Shown: piece by piece, positions 1-9,092 of the stretch | How the letters are laid out: each line of letters begins with the position of its first letter | Numbering within the stretch: position 1 is the first letter of the stretch | From: M10-OD1-4 sp038061695 | GTDB lineage: Bacteria > Patescibacteriota > Minisyncoccia > GWC2-36-17 > M10-OD1-4 | Direction: 5' to 3' | NCBI GenBank assembly: GCA_038061695.1 | Contig: JBBTYT010000013.1 | Coordinates: forward strand, 1-64,000 | DNA: 64,000 bases | Notes under the pieces: model-generated | Told to the model about the DNA's origin: nothing | What the model saw: only the letters and a program-made list of their open reading frames with translations | The model's database searches: none | Made by a program: the position numbers and the translations under genes

Positions 1-368
1 TATCCCCAGTCAATTGTTTCGCCCTGCCGAGTCCGCATTAGTTCTTTTCGAAAAAAGTTCGCGTAAAGTGTATAATTACAGCGTAACGAATCTCTTGGAG
101 AATTAGACTTGCAGAGTCTCTTTTTTTGTCAGTCTTTTTTCTTCAATTTTTTTGATCAGATCTATTTTTGACATATTGATATTCTAGTATTTTTAACTCT
201 CAATGTAAACGACTTGTACTCGTCCACAACATATTGCACTTTCTCGGATGATAGCTATTAATAATAAACTTCATAGGTGATATAAGTCCTAAATAATGGT
301 GTGGTCTTTTTGTATTGTATCACAAGAGCCAATGCACGATTTTTTATTTTTCAAAAAATCTCCGCTCG
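1..368. other. Mostly non-coding left edge
   Basis: No gene can be supported here. On the plus strand an open frame runs from the window edge to a TAA at 64-66 and ends in the residues SSFRKKFA. It could be the tail of a gene that begins outside the window, but 21 codons are too few to judge. A small hairpin with a T-run follows at 105-127. The stretch 130-350 is AT-rich with no clear promoter, RNA gene or repeat. The terminator-like hairpin of the neighbouring minus-strand gene begins near 353. Confidence 0.4.
105..127 (+). terminator. Small rho-independent terminator-like hairpin
   Basis: AGACT and AGTCT form a 5-bp stem around a TGCAG loop, followed by C and seven T. It could end a plus-strand transcript entering from the left edge. 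The stem is short, so confidence is moderate. Confidence 0.4.
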
Positions 369-392
369 TCAAATATCTGTGCGGATTTTTTT
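353..392. terminator. Bidirectional terminator-like hairpin
   Basis: An A-run, a CGC arm, a 15-base loop, a GCG arm and a run of eight T form a hairpin with A/T tracts on both sides. It overlaps the last codons of the minus-strand O-antigen-ligase-like gene, and could terminate transcription from either direction. Confidence 0.5.
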
Positions 393-1970
393 TCTTTCCA
401 AAGGCGAAGTTTCTCTTTGTGAAGTAATTGAGAATAAAACACCGAGTAGTATCATAAGCATTAAAAATGCTCTCTCATCAAATATCGCAACATCTGTCAT
501 TAAATATCCTAATATCCAAATTAGAAATAAAAATGTAATTGCGGAAAAAAACTTTGAAATTTCATCAAAATTTTCTTTTACAATATATAATGATCTCTTT
601 AATATTTCATAAATTATAAATATAAATACCAGAAATCCGAATATACCAAGCTCAGCAGCCATATGAAGATATATATTATGCGCGGATGATCCTGCTTTTA
701 TTGCACTTGCGTCTTCTTTTAAAACAACAGGATAATTACCTATTCCGACCCCGAGTATTGGATTTTTATATATAGATTTTATACTTTCCATCCAAATGTA
801 TATTCTACCCTTATTTGATTTTTCCTCAATATCAATAATAGATTTAAATCTTTCAGTAAATGCTCTTGATGATTTGTTTTCTTGAGATAATATATTAAAT
901 TGCTTTGAGGAAAATATTGGAGATGATAATGGAAGTAATATTAAAAATGCCATAAAAGGAATAAGTATTATTTTAACAATATTTATCGGAAAATATTTTT
1001 TCCATATAATAAATATCAGAAATATTATTGGAAAAATAAAAGATGCCCAAATACCTCTTGTTCCAGAGAGTATAATGGCAAAAAATGTAAGTAAAATAAA
1101 TAAAAAGATATAAGTATAGCTCTTTTTCTCCCCTTTTCTTTTAAATAAAATAACCATAGAAAATGCAGAGATCATTAAGAGATATAACGGAAATGAGTGA
1201 GTATCTGGAAATGATGAAAACATTCTTAAGTGAATAGTGTCATTATAATATGCAAACCATGTATTTTTGCTTATTACTATCTCAGACCAAGCTGTGCCGT
1301 ATAAAGCTTCATTGACTTTGAGTGCCCAAAGTTCTGAGAAGTCGTTTATTGGCATAACATAAGCTAAGTAGAGCTGAAAAAACCCAATAGCTACAACTAT
1401 GATCCCTGATATTACAATATTCTTTGCTATTTTTAAAAGTTCTATATTCTTTGCAACCGATCTAATGACGAAAAATAACATTCCTAAGTTAATAAAATAA
1501 ATTATTCTTTTCACGCCGATTATTAAGTCATCCGCCTTAAATAAAGAAAATAAAGATATTAAGAATAATAAAAATATTAAAGATTCAATTTTCCATTTTT
1601 GATATGAGAATTTTAAAGCATCAATGAAGGAGGATTTTGTTTTTTTTAATATTGTAAATATAGCATCAAAAAATAAAAAGAAATTATCATTAAAAAACCA
1701 TTTTAAAAATAAAAGAAAAACTATTATTCTCCAGGTATTTAAAGAATCGAACGTTTCTGTTATTGGTAGAGCGGTAAAGAGCGGTATGGATCTAACTATC
1801 AAAAGGATACTCTCTTCATACGAGGAGAATAAGACGAAAAAGAGTAAAATACCGAAAAGAAACAACAAAGCCTCTCTAGGCAATATGCCAGAAATAGTTA
1901 AGATAACGACTAAAACTTCTACAAAAAAAACGAGGTTTAAACTCGTAATATATTTTTTGATACTCTCCAT
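369..1970 (-). CDS. O-antigen ligase/polymerase-like membrane protein (Wzy_C family)
   Basis: A 533-residue polytopic membrane protein with about ten or more hydrophobic segments. A Wzy_C/O-antigen-ligase-like core covers roughly residues 300-470. It contains the GTRG motif after a hydrophobic helix and the sequence GVGIGNYP followed by a HNIYLHMAAELGIFG segment, which is characteristic of WaaL/Wzy-type proteins. Members join or polymerise lipid-linked glycans on the outer face of the cytoplasmic membrane. The next genes downstream in the cluster are a GT4 glycosyltransferase, a peptidoglycan hydrolase and a WecG/TagA enzyme, which fits a surface-polysaccharide role. The start is an ATG at 1968-1970 without a clear ribosome-binding site. 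Whether it acts as ligase or polymerase cannot be told from sequence. Confidence 0.8.
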   Translation of the reverse strand: MESIKKYITSLNLVFFVEVLVVILTISGILPREALLFLFGILLFFVLFSSYEESILLIVRSIPLFTALPITETFDSLNTWRIIVFLLFLKWFFNDNFFLFFDAIFTILKKTKSSFIDALKFSYQKWKIESLIFLLFLISLFSLFKADDLIIGVKRIIYFINLGMLFFVIRSVAKNIELLKIAKNIVISGIIVVAIGFFQLYLAYVMPINDFSELWALKVNEALYGTAWSEIVISKNTWFAYYNDTIHLRMFSSFPDTHSFPLYLLMISAFSMVILFKRKGEKKSYTYIFLFILLTFFAIILSGTRGIWASFIFPIIFLIFIIWKKYFPINIVKIILIPFMAFLILLPLSSPIFSSKQFNILSQENKSSRAFTERFKSIIDIEEKSNKGRIYIWMESIKSIYKNPILGVGIGNYPVVLKEDASAIKAGSSAHNIYLHMAAELGIFGFLVFIFIIYEILKRSLYIVKENFDEISKFFSAITFLFLIWILGYLMTDVAIFDERAFLMLMILLGVLFSITSQRETSPLERKKIRTDI

Positions 1971-2031
1971 ATACTCATATTCTAGTTTATTTTTTAAAAA
2001 AAGTTAAGATGGTTGTTTTTCAAGATAAAAA

Positions 2032-3186
2032 TTAAATATTATCTATCATTTGTAATATTTTTTTTGCGTTTTTCTGCCAATTGAGTTTAGAGATGACTTC
2101 TTCCCTATTCTCTCTGATCTCTTTAATTTTATTTTTATTCATTAAAGCATCTTTTAATACAGATGCAAAATCATTTATATTTTTCGCATCTTTTATAAAA
2201 AAAGCGTGATTCTTGAATATCTCATGAGTCAATTCATTATCCGCAATAACTGATGGTGTATTGCATTGTAATGCTTCAATTGGTGGAAGCCCGAGAGCCT
2301 CTTTATCTGAAACATATATTAAAAGTTCGGCAAAATTAAGAAGATAAAGCTTCTTATCATTACTTATATACTCAGCTCGTATTATCGCCTTCCTATTAAG
2401 ATTTTTATTTATTTTTTCTGCTAAAAAATCTAGTATAGGAGGATTATTTTTATCTATACAAGGTATAAGGTATTGAACATCTTGAAATTCATTCGCTATT
2501 TTTTCAAAAGCTAACATTGCTTCAGGAATACGCCGTCTTTCAAAAACCTGTCCGATTGATAATATATATTTATCTTTTATGAAAAGCTCTTTTTTAATCT
2601 CTGAAATTTTTTGTAATGTATCACTACTTCTATCTAAAATTTTTAAATCATCTGAAAGACCCCAATAATTTACAAATATCTTTTCTGTCTGTAAGTTGTA
2701 ATAGCTCATTAATTCTTTTTTTGAAAATTCTGATATAGTCATTATCTTTTTAGCTCTTAATGCCGCCAATTTACAAAAAAGTCTATAAGAAAGACGATAT
2801 CTAAATGGCAGAGAGCCGTGATGAGCTTCATAATAAACATCATTTGTTAGTACAACTATTGCTTTACCTAAGAAAAAAGCAGGGAGCATATAAGATGGGA
2901 AGAAAAAAACATTTATTCTATCTTTTAAAGAATGGAAAGGAATTAATATATGATAAAAAATATTAAAACTTGCCGGAAGTAGAGGAAATCTTATTATTTT
3001 CTTTTCAAAAATAGGATTTTTTAAAAATTCATCTTTTGGTATTTCATTTTTAAAATATAAGATGAATTTATATTCTTTGTCTATATTTAAAATTTTTGTG
3101 AATGCAGTTAAAAGTTGAGCCATAGTATGCCCAACTCCATATCTTTTTCCTTCTAAATTTTCACATTCTATACCTATTTTTATCAT
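2032..3186 (-). CDS. GT4-family glycosyltransferase
   Basis: A 384-residue predicted cytosolic or membrane-associated glycosyltransferase of the GT-B fold. The C-terminal half carries the GT4 signature: ILSIGQVFERRR opens the second Rossmann domain, and EALGLPPIEAL contains the E-x7-E-type donor-binding motif. The family transfers a sugar from a nucleotide-sugar to a growing glycan. The gene sits between the O-antigen-ligase-like gene and the amidase/SpoIID gene (4 bases away), so it probably builds the same surface polysaccharide. Donor and acceptor are not predictable. The start is an ATG at 3184-3186. Confidence 0.85.
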   Translation of the reverse strand: MIKIGIECENLEGKRYGVGHTMAQLLTAFTKILNIDKEYKFILYFKNEIPKDEFLKNPIFEKKIIRFPLLPASFNIFYHILIPFHSLKDRINVFFFPSYMLPAFFLGKAIVVLTNDVYYEAHHGSLPFRYRLSYRLFCKLAALRAKKIMTISEFSKKELMSYYNLQTEKIFVNYWGLSDDLKILDRSSDTLQKISEIKKELFIKDKYILSIGQVFERRRIPEAMLAFEKIANEFQDVQYLIPCIDKNNPPILDFLAEKINKNLNRKAIIRAEYISNDKKLYLLNFAELLIYVSDKEALGLPPIEALQCNTPSVIADNELTHEIFKNHAFFIKDAKNINDFASVLKDALMNKNKIKEIRENREEVISKLNWQKNAKKILQMIDNI

Positions 3187-3190
3187 ATGG

Positions 3191-5794
3191 TTATTTTATA
3201 TTTTCAACAGATATTCCTTTATAATAGTATTGCAGAATTTCTTTATAATTTTTACCAAGTTCAGCAAGTCTTCTTCCTCCAACAGCCGACATTCCAACGC
3301 CATGGCTTTTTGATATCTCTGTAGCATCTCTTCTTTTGGTACCTTTCGGATCATATATTCCACCAGAAAGATAATCATATTCTTTTTCACAAAATATACC
3401 TCTCCAAAGTTTACAAGCATTTTTAGTTATTCCTCCAGAATCAGATGAATAAACCGTCCTCGCTACTTTACCATTATATTTTATTATTTCTCCAACGGTA
3501 TCTTTCACTGCCATAGCTAGATTTGGCGAATAAAGCTCAAAAGAGTATCCTCTATAAACTTGATCCGATGACGTGTTATTTAAATGAAATATCTCATCTG
3601 TTCCACGCTTTCCGCCATTCATAAGATGAAATAGTGAATAACTTCTTGATGAAACAGCTAATGCTCTTTGGTACTCTTTTGGATCAGAGTTAACAGCCTC
3701 AGCAATTCCTAAAAGATATTCTTCAAAAGGAAGTTCATTTATAATGTATGTCTTATTTGATTTTTTAGAATATGCTATTTCTAAAAATCCTCTGAATTTA
3801 TTAAAATTTTGTGTGCCATTCCAATTATTGTCCTTATAGGTTAGAATTTCAAAAATTGTATCTTTGTTTGATGGCTTTAACTTTACATCTCCCGTCTGTG
3901 ACCAAACTATACTAGTACTTTCTCCAGCATTGTATTTTGTTTTACTGCCATCAGTAGTAATTAGATTAAATTCTTCATTTGCTGAAATTTTAACTGCATC
4001 TGATTTCTGAATTTCAGATATTGCTATTCGTATATTTTTCTCAGTTTGTGTTGATGGTGTGTAAATAATTGTTGCTGTAATCGGTGTATTATTTTTAACA
4101 GCAACTACTTCCATTGGTTTCTTTATATCTTCTAAAGATGTTATTTTTGGAGCTATTAAGATAGCGATATAATTTTTATATTTTGAAAATTCTACACTTT
4201 GCAAAGATATAACTTTCTTCATAGAATATCCGAGCTTTTTAAATTCATCATATGTTGGTATCCATTCAAGTTTATTTTTTTTCACAACATAAATTTCCGA
4301 TTTTAAATCTTCTTTTATAAGCGTTCCTTCTGGATAAAGAACATAACCCTTATCAGGATAAATATCCAAATCTTTTTTATTTAATGTAATCCACTTTTTA
4401 TTATTAAATTTATTAGCTATAAAAACATTTTGATTGCTAAATCTTTTTTTCCCGCCATCTGCGACAAGAAAAAAATCTTTTCTTTTTATGTCAGTTATAA
4501 TTGATCCATCAGGTAATGCAACTATACCGCCATCATGATAATACTCAAGTTCTTTGTCAGAAACTTTAATTATATTTTTCTTGTTTAATTTATTGTTCTT
4601 AAATGCCTTATCGGAGACTATATATCTTTTTTCACCATCTTTTACTAAATACATTTTTTTGTTTTCTATAGATTCTAGAATTGATCCATCCTTATGAATC
4701 AATGGATCACCAATCTGATATTCTAGTAATTCCCTATCTCCTAATGTTTTTACATCACTTAATGAATATCCATTTTGTTTAAATATTTGATATGATGTAA
4801 TATATCTTTTTTTTCCTTTCTCAATTATGAATATTTCCGGTCTTGATCTTGCTTTAATTAAGGTTCCTTCCGGTAAATTTATTTTTGAAATATCAGGAAA
4901 AAGCCATGCTTGCGTAGAATTTATTTTTACTATATTTTCTGAATTCGATGTATCTTTGCTTTTTAATCCATTTTTAATTGAGATAATATCACCGTCAACA
5001 GTATAAGAATATGCAGAATATTTATCTTTCCATTTTTTAGCATCTTGTCTAAGCTGTGTCATATTTAGAGTTCCTGGATCTGAATTTGCTGATTCTATTT
5101 CATTATGTCCAAGAACGACAGCTCCTGTGAATGATGATGAAAATGCTCCATATTCTGAACTGCAGTTATTGGCTATTTTTGGATTTGTCCATATTAGGGA
5201 TGTTTTTTCCATCTGATTTGGCTCTATTCCATTCGTTGCGGAAAGCCAACCAACTAATTGAGCCAGTGAATCAACCGCTGGTTTAGGCATCTCTATATTT
5301 TGATAATCTCCAAGCACAGATATTCCAACTGTACCAACATTAAAATTACGGCATTGTTTCCCATCATAAAGATGAGCACCCCTAACTCCATTACCTCCGA
5401 ATCTAGCCTCATAGATATTTCCACTCTTATCTATTATATAATGATAACCTATATCTCCCCATCCTCGTTGAATGGCATGATTTTTATAAATACTTCTTAT
5501 TACTTGTTTTGAATCATCGTACTCTTTATTACAACATCCGGTATCATGTATTATTATTCTTTCAATTGGAGCATAATCAGGGATGGTTTCATTGCCATTT
5601 GGATTTACATCTTTTAAAGTTTCAGAATTTTTCTCTTCTGGAACCCAATCAAGTATATATAAAAGATCGGCCTCAGTCTCCCATGATGATCTTGGAAATA
5701 TTAAAGGCACATCGGAATCTGAATATGTAGATGCTAATATGTAAGTTGGCGTAAATAGAAATGATATTGAAAATATAAAAAGAAATTTTTTCAT
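3191..5794 (-). CDS. Secreted PGRP-type amidase fused to a SpoIID domain
   Basis: An 867-residue protein with an N-terminal signal peptide (about residues 1-21). A PGRP/amidase_2 domain (about 30-260) follows, with IIIHDTG, the GYHYIIDKSG core and LGHNE, which hold the histidines of the zinc site. The middle (about 300-545) has four tandem repeats of about 58 residues, each opening with a P-E/D-G-(T/S)-(L/I)-I-type turn and containing a basic K-K-R/E core. The C-terminus (about 620-867) is SpoIID-like, with LPFEEYLLGI, VSSRSYSLFHL, SSDSGG and SHGVGMSAVGG. SpoIID proteins are lytic transglycosylases that act on glycan stripped of peptides, the product of an amidase, so the two activities would work in sequence. 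The gene overlaps the upstream WecG/TagA gene by ATGA (5791-5794). Catalytic competence is inferred. Confidence 0.85.
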   Translation of the reverse strand: MKKFLFIFSISFLFTPTYILASTYSDSDVPLIFPRSSWETEADLLYILDWVPEEKNSETLKDVNPNGNETIPDYAPIERIIIHDTGCCNKEYDDSKQVIRSIYKNHAIQRGWGDIGYHYIIDKSGNIYEARFGGNGVRGAHLYDGKQCRNFNVGTVGISVLGDYQNIEMPKPAVDSLAQLVGWLSATNGIEPNQMEKTSLIWTNPKIANNCSSEYGAFSSSFTGAVVLGHNEIESANSDPGTLNMTQLRQDAKKWKDKYSAYSYTVDGDIISIKNGLKSKDTSNSENIVKINSTQAWLFPDISKINLPEGTLIKARSRPEIFIIEKGKKRYITSYQIFKQNGYSLSDVKTLGDRELLEYQIGDPLIHKDGSILESIENKKMYLVKDGEKRYIVSDKAFKNNKLNKKNIIKVSDKELEYYHDGGIVALPDGSIITDIKRKDFFLVADGGKKRFSNQNVFIANKFNNKKWITLNKKDLDIYPDKGYVLYPEGTLIKEDLKSEIYVVKKNKLEWIPTYDEFKKLGYSMKKVISLQSVEFSKYKNYIAILIAPKITSLEDIKKPMEVVAVKNNTPITATIIYTPSTQTEKNIRIAISEIQKSDAVKISANEEFNLITTDGSKTKYNAGESTSIVWSQTGDVKLKPSNKDTIFEILTYKDNNWNGTQNFNKFRGFLEIAYSKKSNKTYIINELPFEEYLLGIAEAVNSDPKEYQRALAVSSRSYSLFHLMNGGKRGTDEIFHLNNTSSDQVYRGYSFELYSPNLAMAVKDTVGEIIKYNGKVARTVYSSDSGGITKNACKLWRGIFCEKEYDYLSGGIYDPKGTKRRDATEISKSHGVGMSAVGGRRLAELGKNYKEILQYYYKGISVENIK

Positions 5795-6507
5795 TTTAAC
5801 TTATAAAAAATAACTTTGAGCGGGAATATTATTATAGCATTAAAAATTCTTAGGATTCTTCTTGGTTCCATAAGTAACCTCCATAGCCATTCCATATTAA
5901 CTCTTTGAATCATCAAAGGCGCTCGTTTTATTTTTCCAGATATTAAATCAAATGCCCCGCCAACTCCAATAGCTATATTAATAAATGGAAAGTTTTTAAT
6001 ATTTTTTGATATCCACACCTCTTGTTTTGGAGCTCCTAGGGCGACAAAAATAATATTTGGAGTAGAGTCTTTAATTAAATTGTAACACGAATCCACATCC
6101 TCAGAAAACCCTGATATTATTAGCTTTGAAAATATTGATTTTAATATATTAGAAGTTTTTTCCGCTGATTTATTTCTACCGCCAAGAAAAAAGATGCTTT
6201 TTTGGTGTTTTTCAGCCATTGCGCAAATTTCCATCATTAAATCCACACCGGTTATTTTTTCTTTAAATTTATCTCCAAATATTCTTGACATTAGAATAAT
6301 TCCGATCCCATCAGGCACTAATAAATCTCCATCTTGTAATATTTTTTTAAATTCAGAATATTTTTCTGCTTTAAGAAGTATTTCTGGATTTGGTGTAAAT
6401 ATCTTTATTTGTTTTTTTTGAATTAAGATATTTTCTAATATATTTTTTGCTTCTTTTAATGAAATATTATCTATGCCTACATCAAATATCTTTATTTTAT
6501 TATTCAT
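5791..6507 (-). CDS. WecG/TagA/CpsF-family glycosyltransferase
   Basis: About 238 residues. The ATG at 6505-6507 is preferred over one 30 bases upstream, because the longer form would overlap thpR and the family starts near MNNKIKIFDVGIDNIS. WecG/TagA hallmarks are present: TPNPEILLKA, a DG-x-GI-x-L block, FFLGGRNKSAE, ALGAPKQEVWI, and IAIGVGGAFDLISGKIKRAP followed by a GLEW-like MEWLWRL. The family transfers ManNAc or ManNAcA to lipid-linked intermediates in teichoic acid or enterobacterial common antigen synthesis. It is translationally coupled by a 4-base overlap to the amidase/SpoIID gene. This suggests secondary cell-wall polymer synthesis. The exact sugar is unknown. Confidence 0.88.
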   Translation of the reverse strand: MNNKIKIFDVGIDNISLKEAKNILENILIQKKQIKIFTPNPEILLKAEKYSEFKKILQDGDLLVPDGIGIILMSRIFGDKFKEKITGVDLMMEICAMAEKHQKSIFFLGGRNKSAEKTSNILKSIFSKLIISGFSEDVDSCYNLIKDSTPNIIFVALGAPKQEVWISKNIKNFPFINIAIGVGGAFDLISGKIKRAPLMIQRVNMEWLWRLLMEPRRILRIFNAIIIFPLKVIFYKLK

Positions 6508-6517
6508 AGTAAATATT

Positions 6518-7066
6518 TTAAAATACAATATTTTCAAGCGTTGCGTATTTTGTCTTATTTCCTTCTTTGAAACTCTCCACTAAATCTATACTATCAACAG
6601 GAACAGATATTTTAATATCCTTATCCTCCATTATGAAGTCACTTGCAGTAGCTCTTGTTATAATGCCAAGAGATATATGAGCTTTAAATTTATATTTTTT
6701 ACCTTTTTTAACTAAGTAAATATCTTCTAAGGCATCAATTATTTTTTTACCCAACTCATTCAAGTTTTCATCTTCTTCTCCAGATGCTACTATCATTTTA
6801 GGCTCTTCTTTTGTAGGCCAAACGGTTATCTTATTAAATGTAAAGTCAAATGAATCAAGCTCTCCATCTATATCATGCAATCTCTCTATAATTTTCAAAA
6901 TAGACTCATCATCAGCATATCCTAAAAATTCAATAATTATATGAAAATTTTCTTTTTCTATCCACTTCACTGGCAAAAGAGCAAAATTATCTGATTCTGT
7001 ATAAGATATTAATTTATTTTTGACACTTTCAGGTAAGTTTATAGCGATAAAAATTTTCTTTTTCAT
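6518..7066 (-). CDS. thpR: RNA 2',3'-cyclic phosphodiesterase (2'-5' RNA ligase family)
   Basis: A 182-residue 2H-phosphoesterase. It has the N-terminal block FIAINLPE typical of ThpR, followed by WIEKENFHIIIEFLG and a second tetrapeptide in KAHISLGIITR. The family hydrolyses 2',3'-cyclic phosphates on RNA ends and can ligate tRNA halves. The two HxT/HxS motifs normally supply the catalytic histidines. Here the second is intact (HIS), but the first reads HII, losing the hydroxyl residue while keeping the histidine. The gene leads the minus-strand envelope cluster and diverges from priA with a 72-base gap that must hold both promoters. Confidence 0.8.
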   Translation of the reverse strand: MKKKIFIAINLPESVKNKLISYTESDNFALLPVKWIEKENFHIIIEFLGYADDESILKIIERLHDIDGELDSFDFTFNKITVWPTKEEPKMIVASGEEDENLNELGKKIIDALEDIYLVKKGKKYKFKAHISLGIITRATASDFIMEDKDIKISVPVDSIDLVESFKEGNKTKYATLENIVF

Positions 7067-7138
7067 ATGTATATCTATATTATCTTAATAGTATCTAGTA
7101 TACTATTAAATGAAGTAAATATAAAATTTTAAATATCT

Positions 7139-9040
7139 ATGTTTATAGTAGATGTAATACCAATCGTTACAATGCCAAAAAATATATCTCAAGTTTTGAG
7201 CTATTTTTCAAAAAACCCTGTCAAAAAAGGGGCTTTGGTTTCAGTTCCTCTTGGCAGAAGAAAGATCAATGCCTTGGTAATTGATTCTTATAGCGTAGAA
7301 AAAGAGAAGATTTCTATTAAAAAGGGTGGATTTCAAATGAAAAATATTGAGAAGGTTCTCTCGGAAGAATCCCTGCTTTCCGATATACAGATTAAGCTTT
7401 TTAAGTGGTTTTTAAATTTCTATGTCGCCCCAATAGGATTAACGGCAAAAATATTTTTACCATTATATGTCATTAAGAAAAAAAGACCATTTTTGATATC
7501 GCAACAAAAGTTAATGACAATAACCGCCATTGATATTAAAAATGTCTTTCTTTACGATATTGAAAGAAAAAGTATTTATGAAGATGAGATAAAGATTGCA
7601 TTAAAAGAAAAAAAACAAGTTCTTTTTTTAGTTCCAGATATATATACATTAGAATATTATGAGAAAGAATTTAAAAATTTAAATCCAGAAGTTTTATCTA
7701 GTAAACTTTCACAAAAAAAATATTTTGATGCTTGGCAAAGAATAAGAAATGGAGAATCTAATTTTATTATCTCAACCAGAATTGGTCTATTTATAAATTT
7801 TTCTAATCTTGGTTTAGTTATTTTTGATGAGGAGCAGGATTCTTCTTATAAATCACGGGATATGATGCCGTATTATCATGCAAAAGATGTTACTTTAAAA
7901 TTAGCAGAGCTTTTTAACGCAAAAGTCATTTTAGGAAGTTCTATGCCAAGCGTTGAAACATATTGGCTTCTAAAGGAAGAAAAAATATCACTTTATGAGT
8001 CTAAATTTCAAAATGAATTCAAAAAACCTATGATTATAGATATGAGAAATGAAATTCATGGAGGTAATTATTCAATTTTATCATACCAACTTCAGCTTAA
8101 ATTAGAAGATGTTATAGTAAATAACAAAAAAGCCATACTTTTTATTTCACGTAGAGGTATGGAAACATTTGTATTTTGTAGAGATTGCGGATATATAGAA
8201 AGATGTCCGCACTGCGAATCATCCCTCATACATCATAGTGGGGTAAAGAGTTCATTGGTTTGTCATTATTGCGGTTTTAAGAAAGATGTCGAGCTTAAAT
8301 GTCCAAAATGCCAAAGTCATAGAATAAAATATTTTGGCGCAGGAACAAATAAAGCAATGGATGAAATATTAAAGCTCTGGCCAAATGCTAGAGTTGATGT
8401 CTTAGATTCTGATTCAGCGCCAACTCAAAAAGAGCAAAAAGAAATATTAGAAAAATTTAAAGATGGCAAAATAAATATTTTGGTAGGTACTCAACTTTTA
8501 TTTAAAAAATATAATCTGCCGAAAATTGATTTAGCAGTCGTATTATCAATAGACAATCTTCTTTATATGCCTGATTTCAGATCTGGTGAAAGAATATTTC
8601 AAATAGCTAAAGATATGGCTCTTATTTGTAATAAAAAATCAGACTTTTTACTTCAGACTTATACGCCGGATAATACTCTTTTTGAGATTATAAGAAGTAT
8701 GAATTATGAATCTTTTTTCAAAAACGAGATACTTTTAAGAGAGGCTTTCTCGTATCCTCCATTTACAAATATTATAAAATTAATTTATAAAAATAAGGAT
8801 AAAAATTTAGCAGAGTCGGAAGCCTTTAGAGTAGCTGATAAAATAAATAAATCAAATTTTAAAAGTATTCAAATATTAGGACCTGCGCCAGCATATATAC
8901 CAAAAATTAAAAATAATTATATCTGGCAAATTATTATAAAGATAAAAAATATTGATGACTCTGTAAAAGAAAAAGATATATTATTAAAAAGCATTCCTGA
9001 GGGTTGGATTATAGATGTTAACCCTATTTCTTTATTATAG
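7139..9040 (+). CDS. priA: PriA-like primosomal protein N', ATPase motifs lost
   Basis: A 633-residue PriA homologue, shorter than the usual ~730. The 3'-DNA-binding N-domain, the helicase-like lobes and the zinc module are recognisable. All eight zinc cysteines are present (C347, C350, C356, C359, C375, C378, C388, C391). The block DEEQDSSYK (230-238) matches PriA's DEEHDSSYK. GSSMPSVET, GTQLLFKK and PDFRSGER also align with family motifs. The Walker A loop (GxTGSGKTE in normal PriA) is replaced by YDIERKSIYED (139-149), and the motif VI GRAGR segment by IAKDMALICNKK (489-500). The protein should therefore bind forks and help load the replicative helicase without being an ATP-driven helicase. 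It is followed by def and fmt on the same strand. The start is an ATG at 7139. Confidence 0.9.
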   Translation: MFIVDVIPIVTMPKNISQVLSYFSKNPVKKGALVSVPLGRRKINALVIDSYSVEKEKISIKKGGFQMKNIEKVLSEESLLSDIQIKLFKWFLNFYVAPIGLTAKIFLPLYVIKKKRPFLISQQKLMTITAIDIKNVFLYDIERKSIYEDEIKIALKEKKQVLFLVPDIYTLEYYEKEFKNLNPEVLSSKLSQKKYFDAWQRIRNGESNFIISTRIGLFINFSNLGLVIFDEEQDSSYKSRDMMPYYHAKDVTLKLAELFNAKVILGSSMPSVETYWLLKEEKISLYESKFQNEFKKPMIIDMRNEIHGGNYSILSYQLQLKLEDVIVNNKKAILFISRRGMETFVFCRDCGYIERCPHCESSLIHHSGVKSSLVCHYCGFKKDVELKCPKCQSHRIKYFGAGTNKAMDEILKLWPNARVDVLDSDSAPTQKEQKEILEKFKDGKINILVGTQLLFKKYNLPKIDLAVVLSIDNLLYMPDFRSGERIFQIAKDMALICNKKSDFLLQTYTPDNTLFEIIRSMNYESFFKNEILLREAFSYPPFTNIIKLIYKNKDKNLAESEAFRVADKINKSNFKSIQILGPAPAYIPKIKNNYIWQIIIKIKNIDDSVKEKDILLKSIPEGWIIDVNPISLL

Positions 9041-9092
9041 AAAATTTATACAAAGCTTGAAAATTTTGATATTATGTATTATCATCAAGATT

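Noticed and set aside
9015..9092. Longer def start
   Set aside because: It would overlap priA and add a hydrophobic non-homologous leader.
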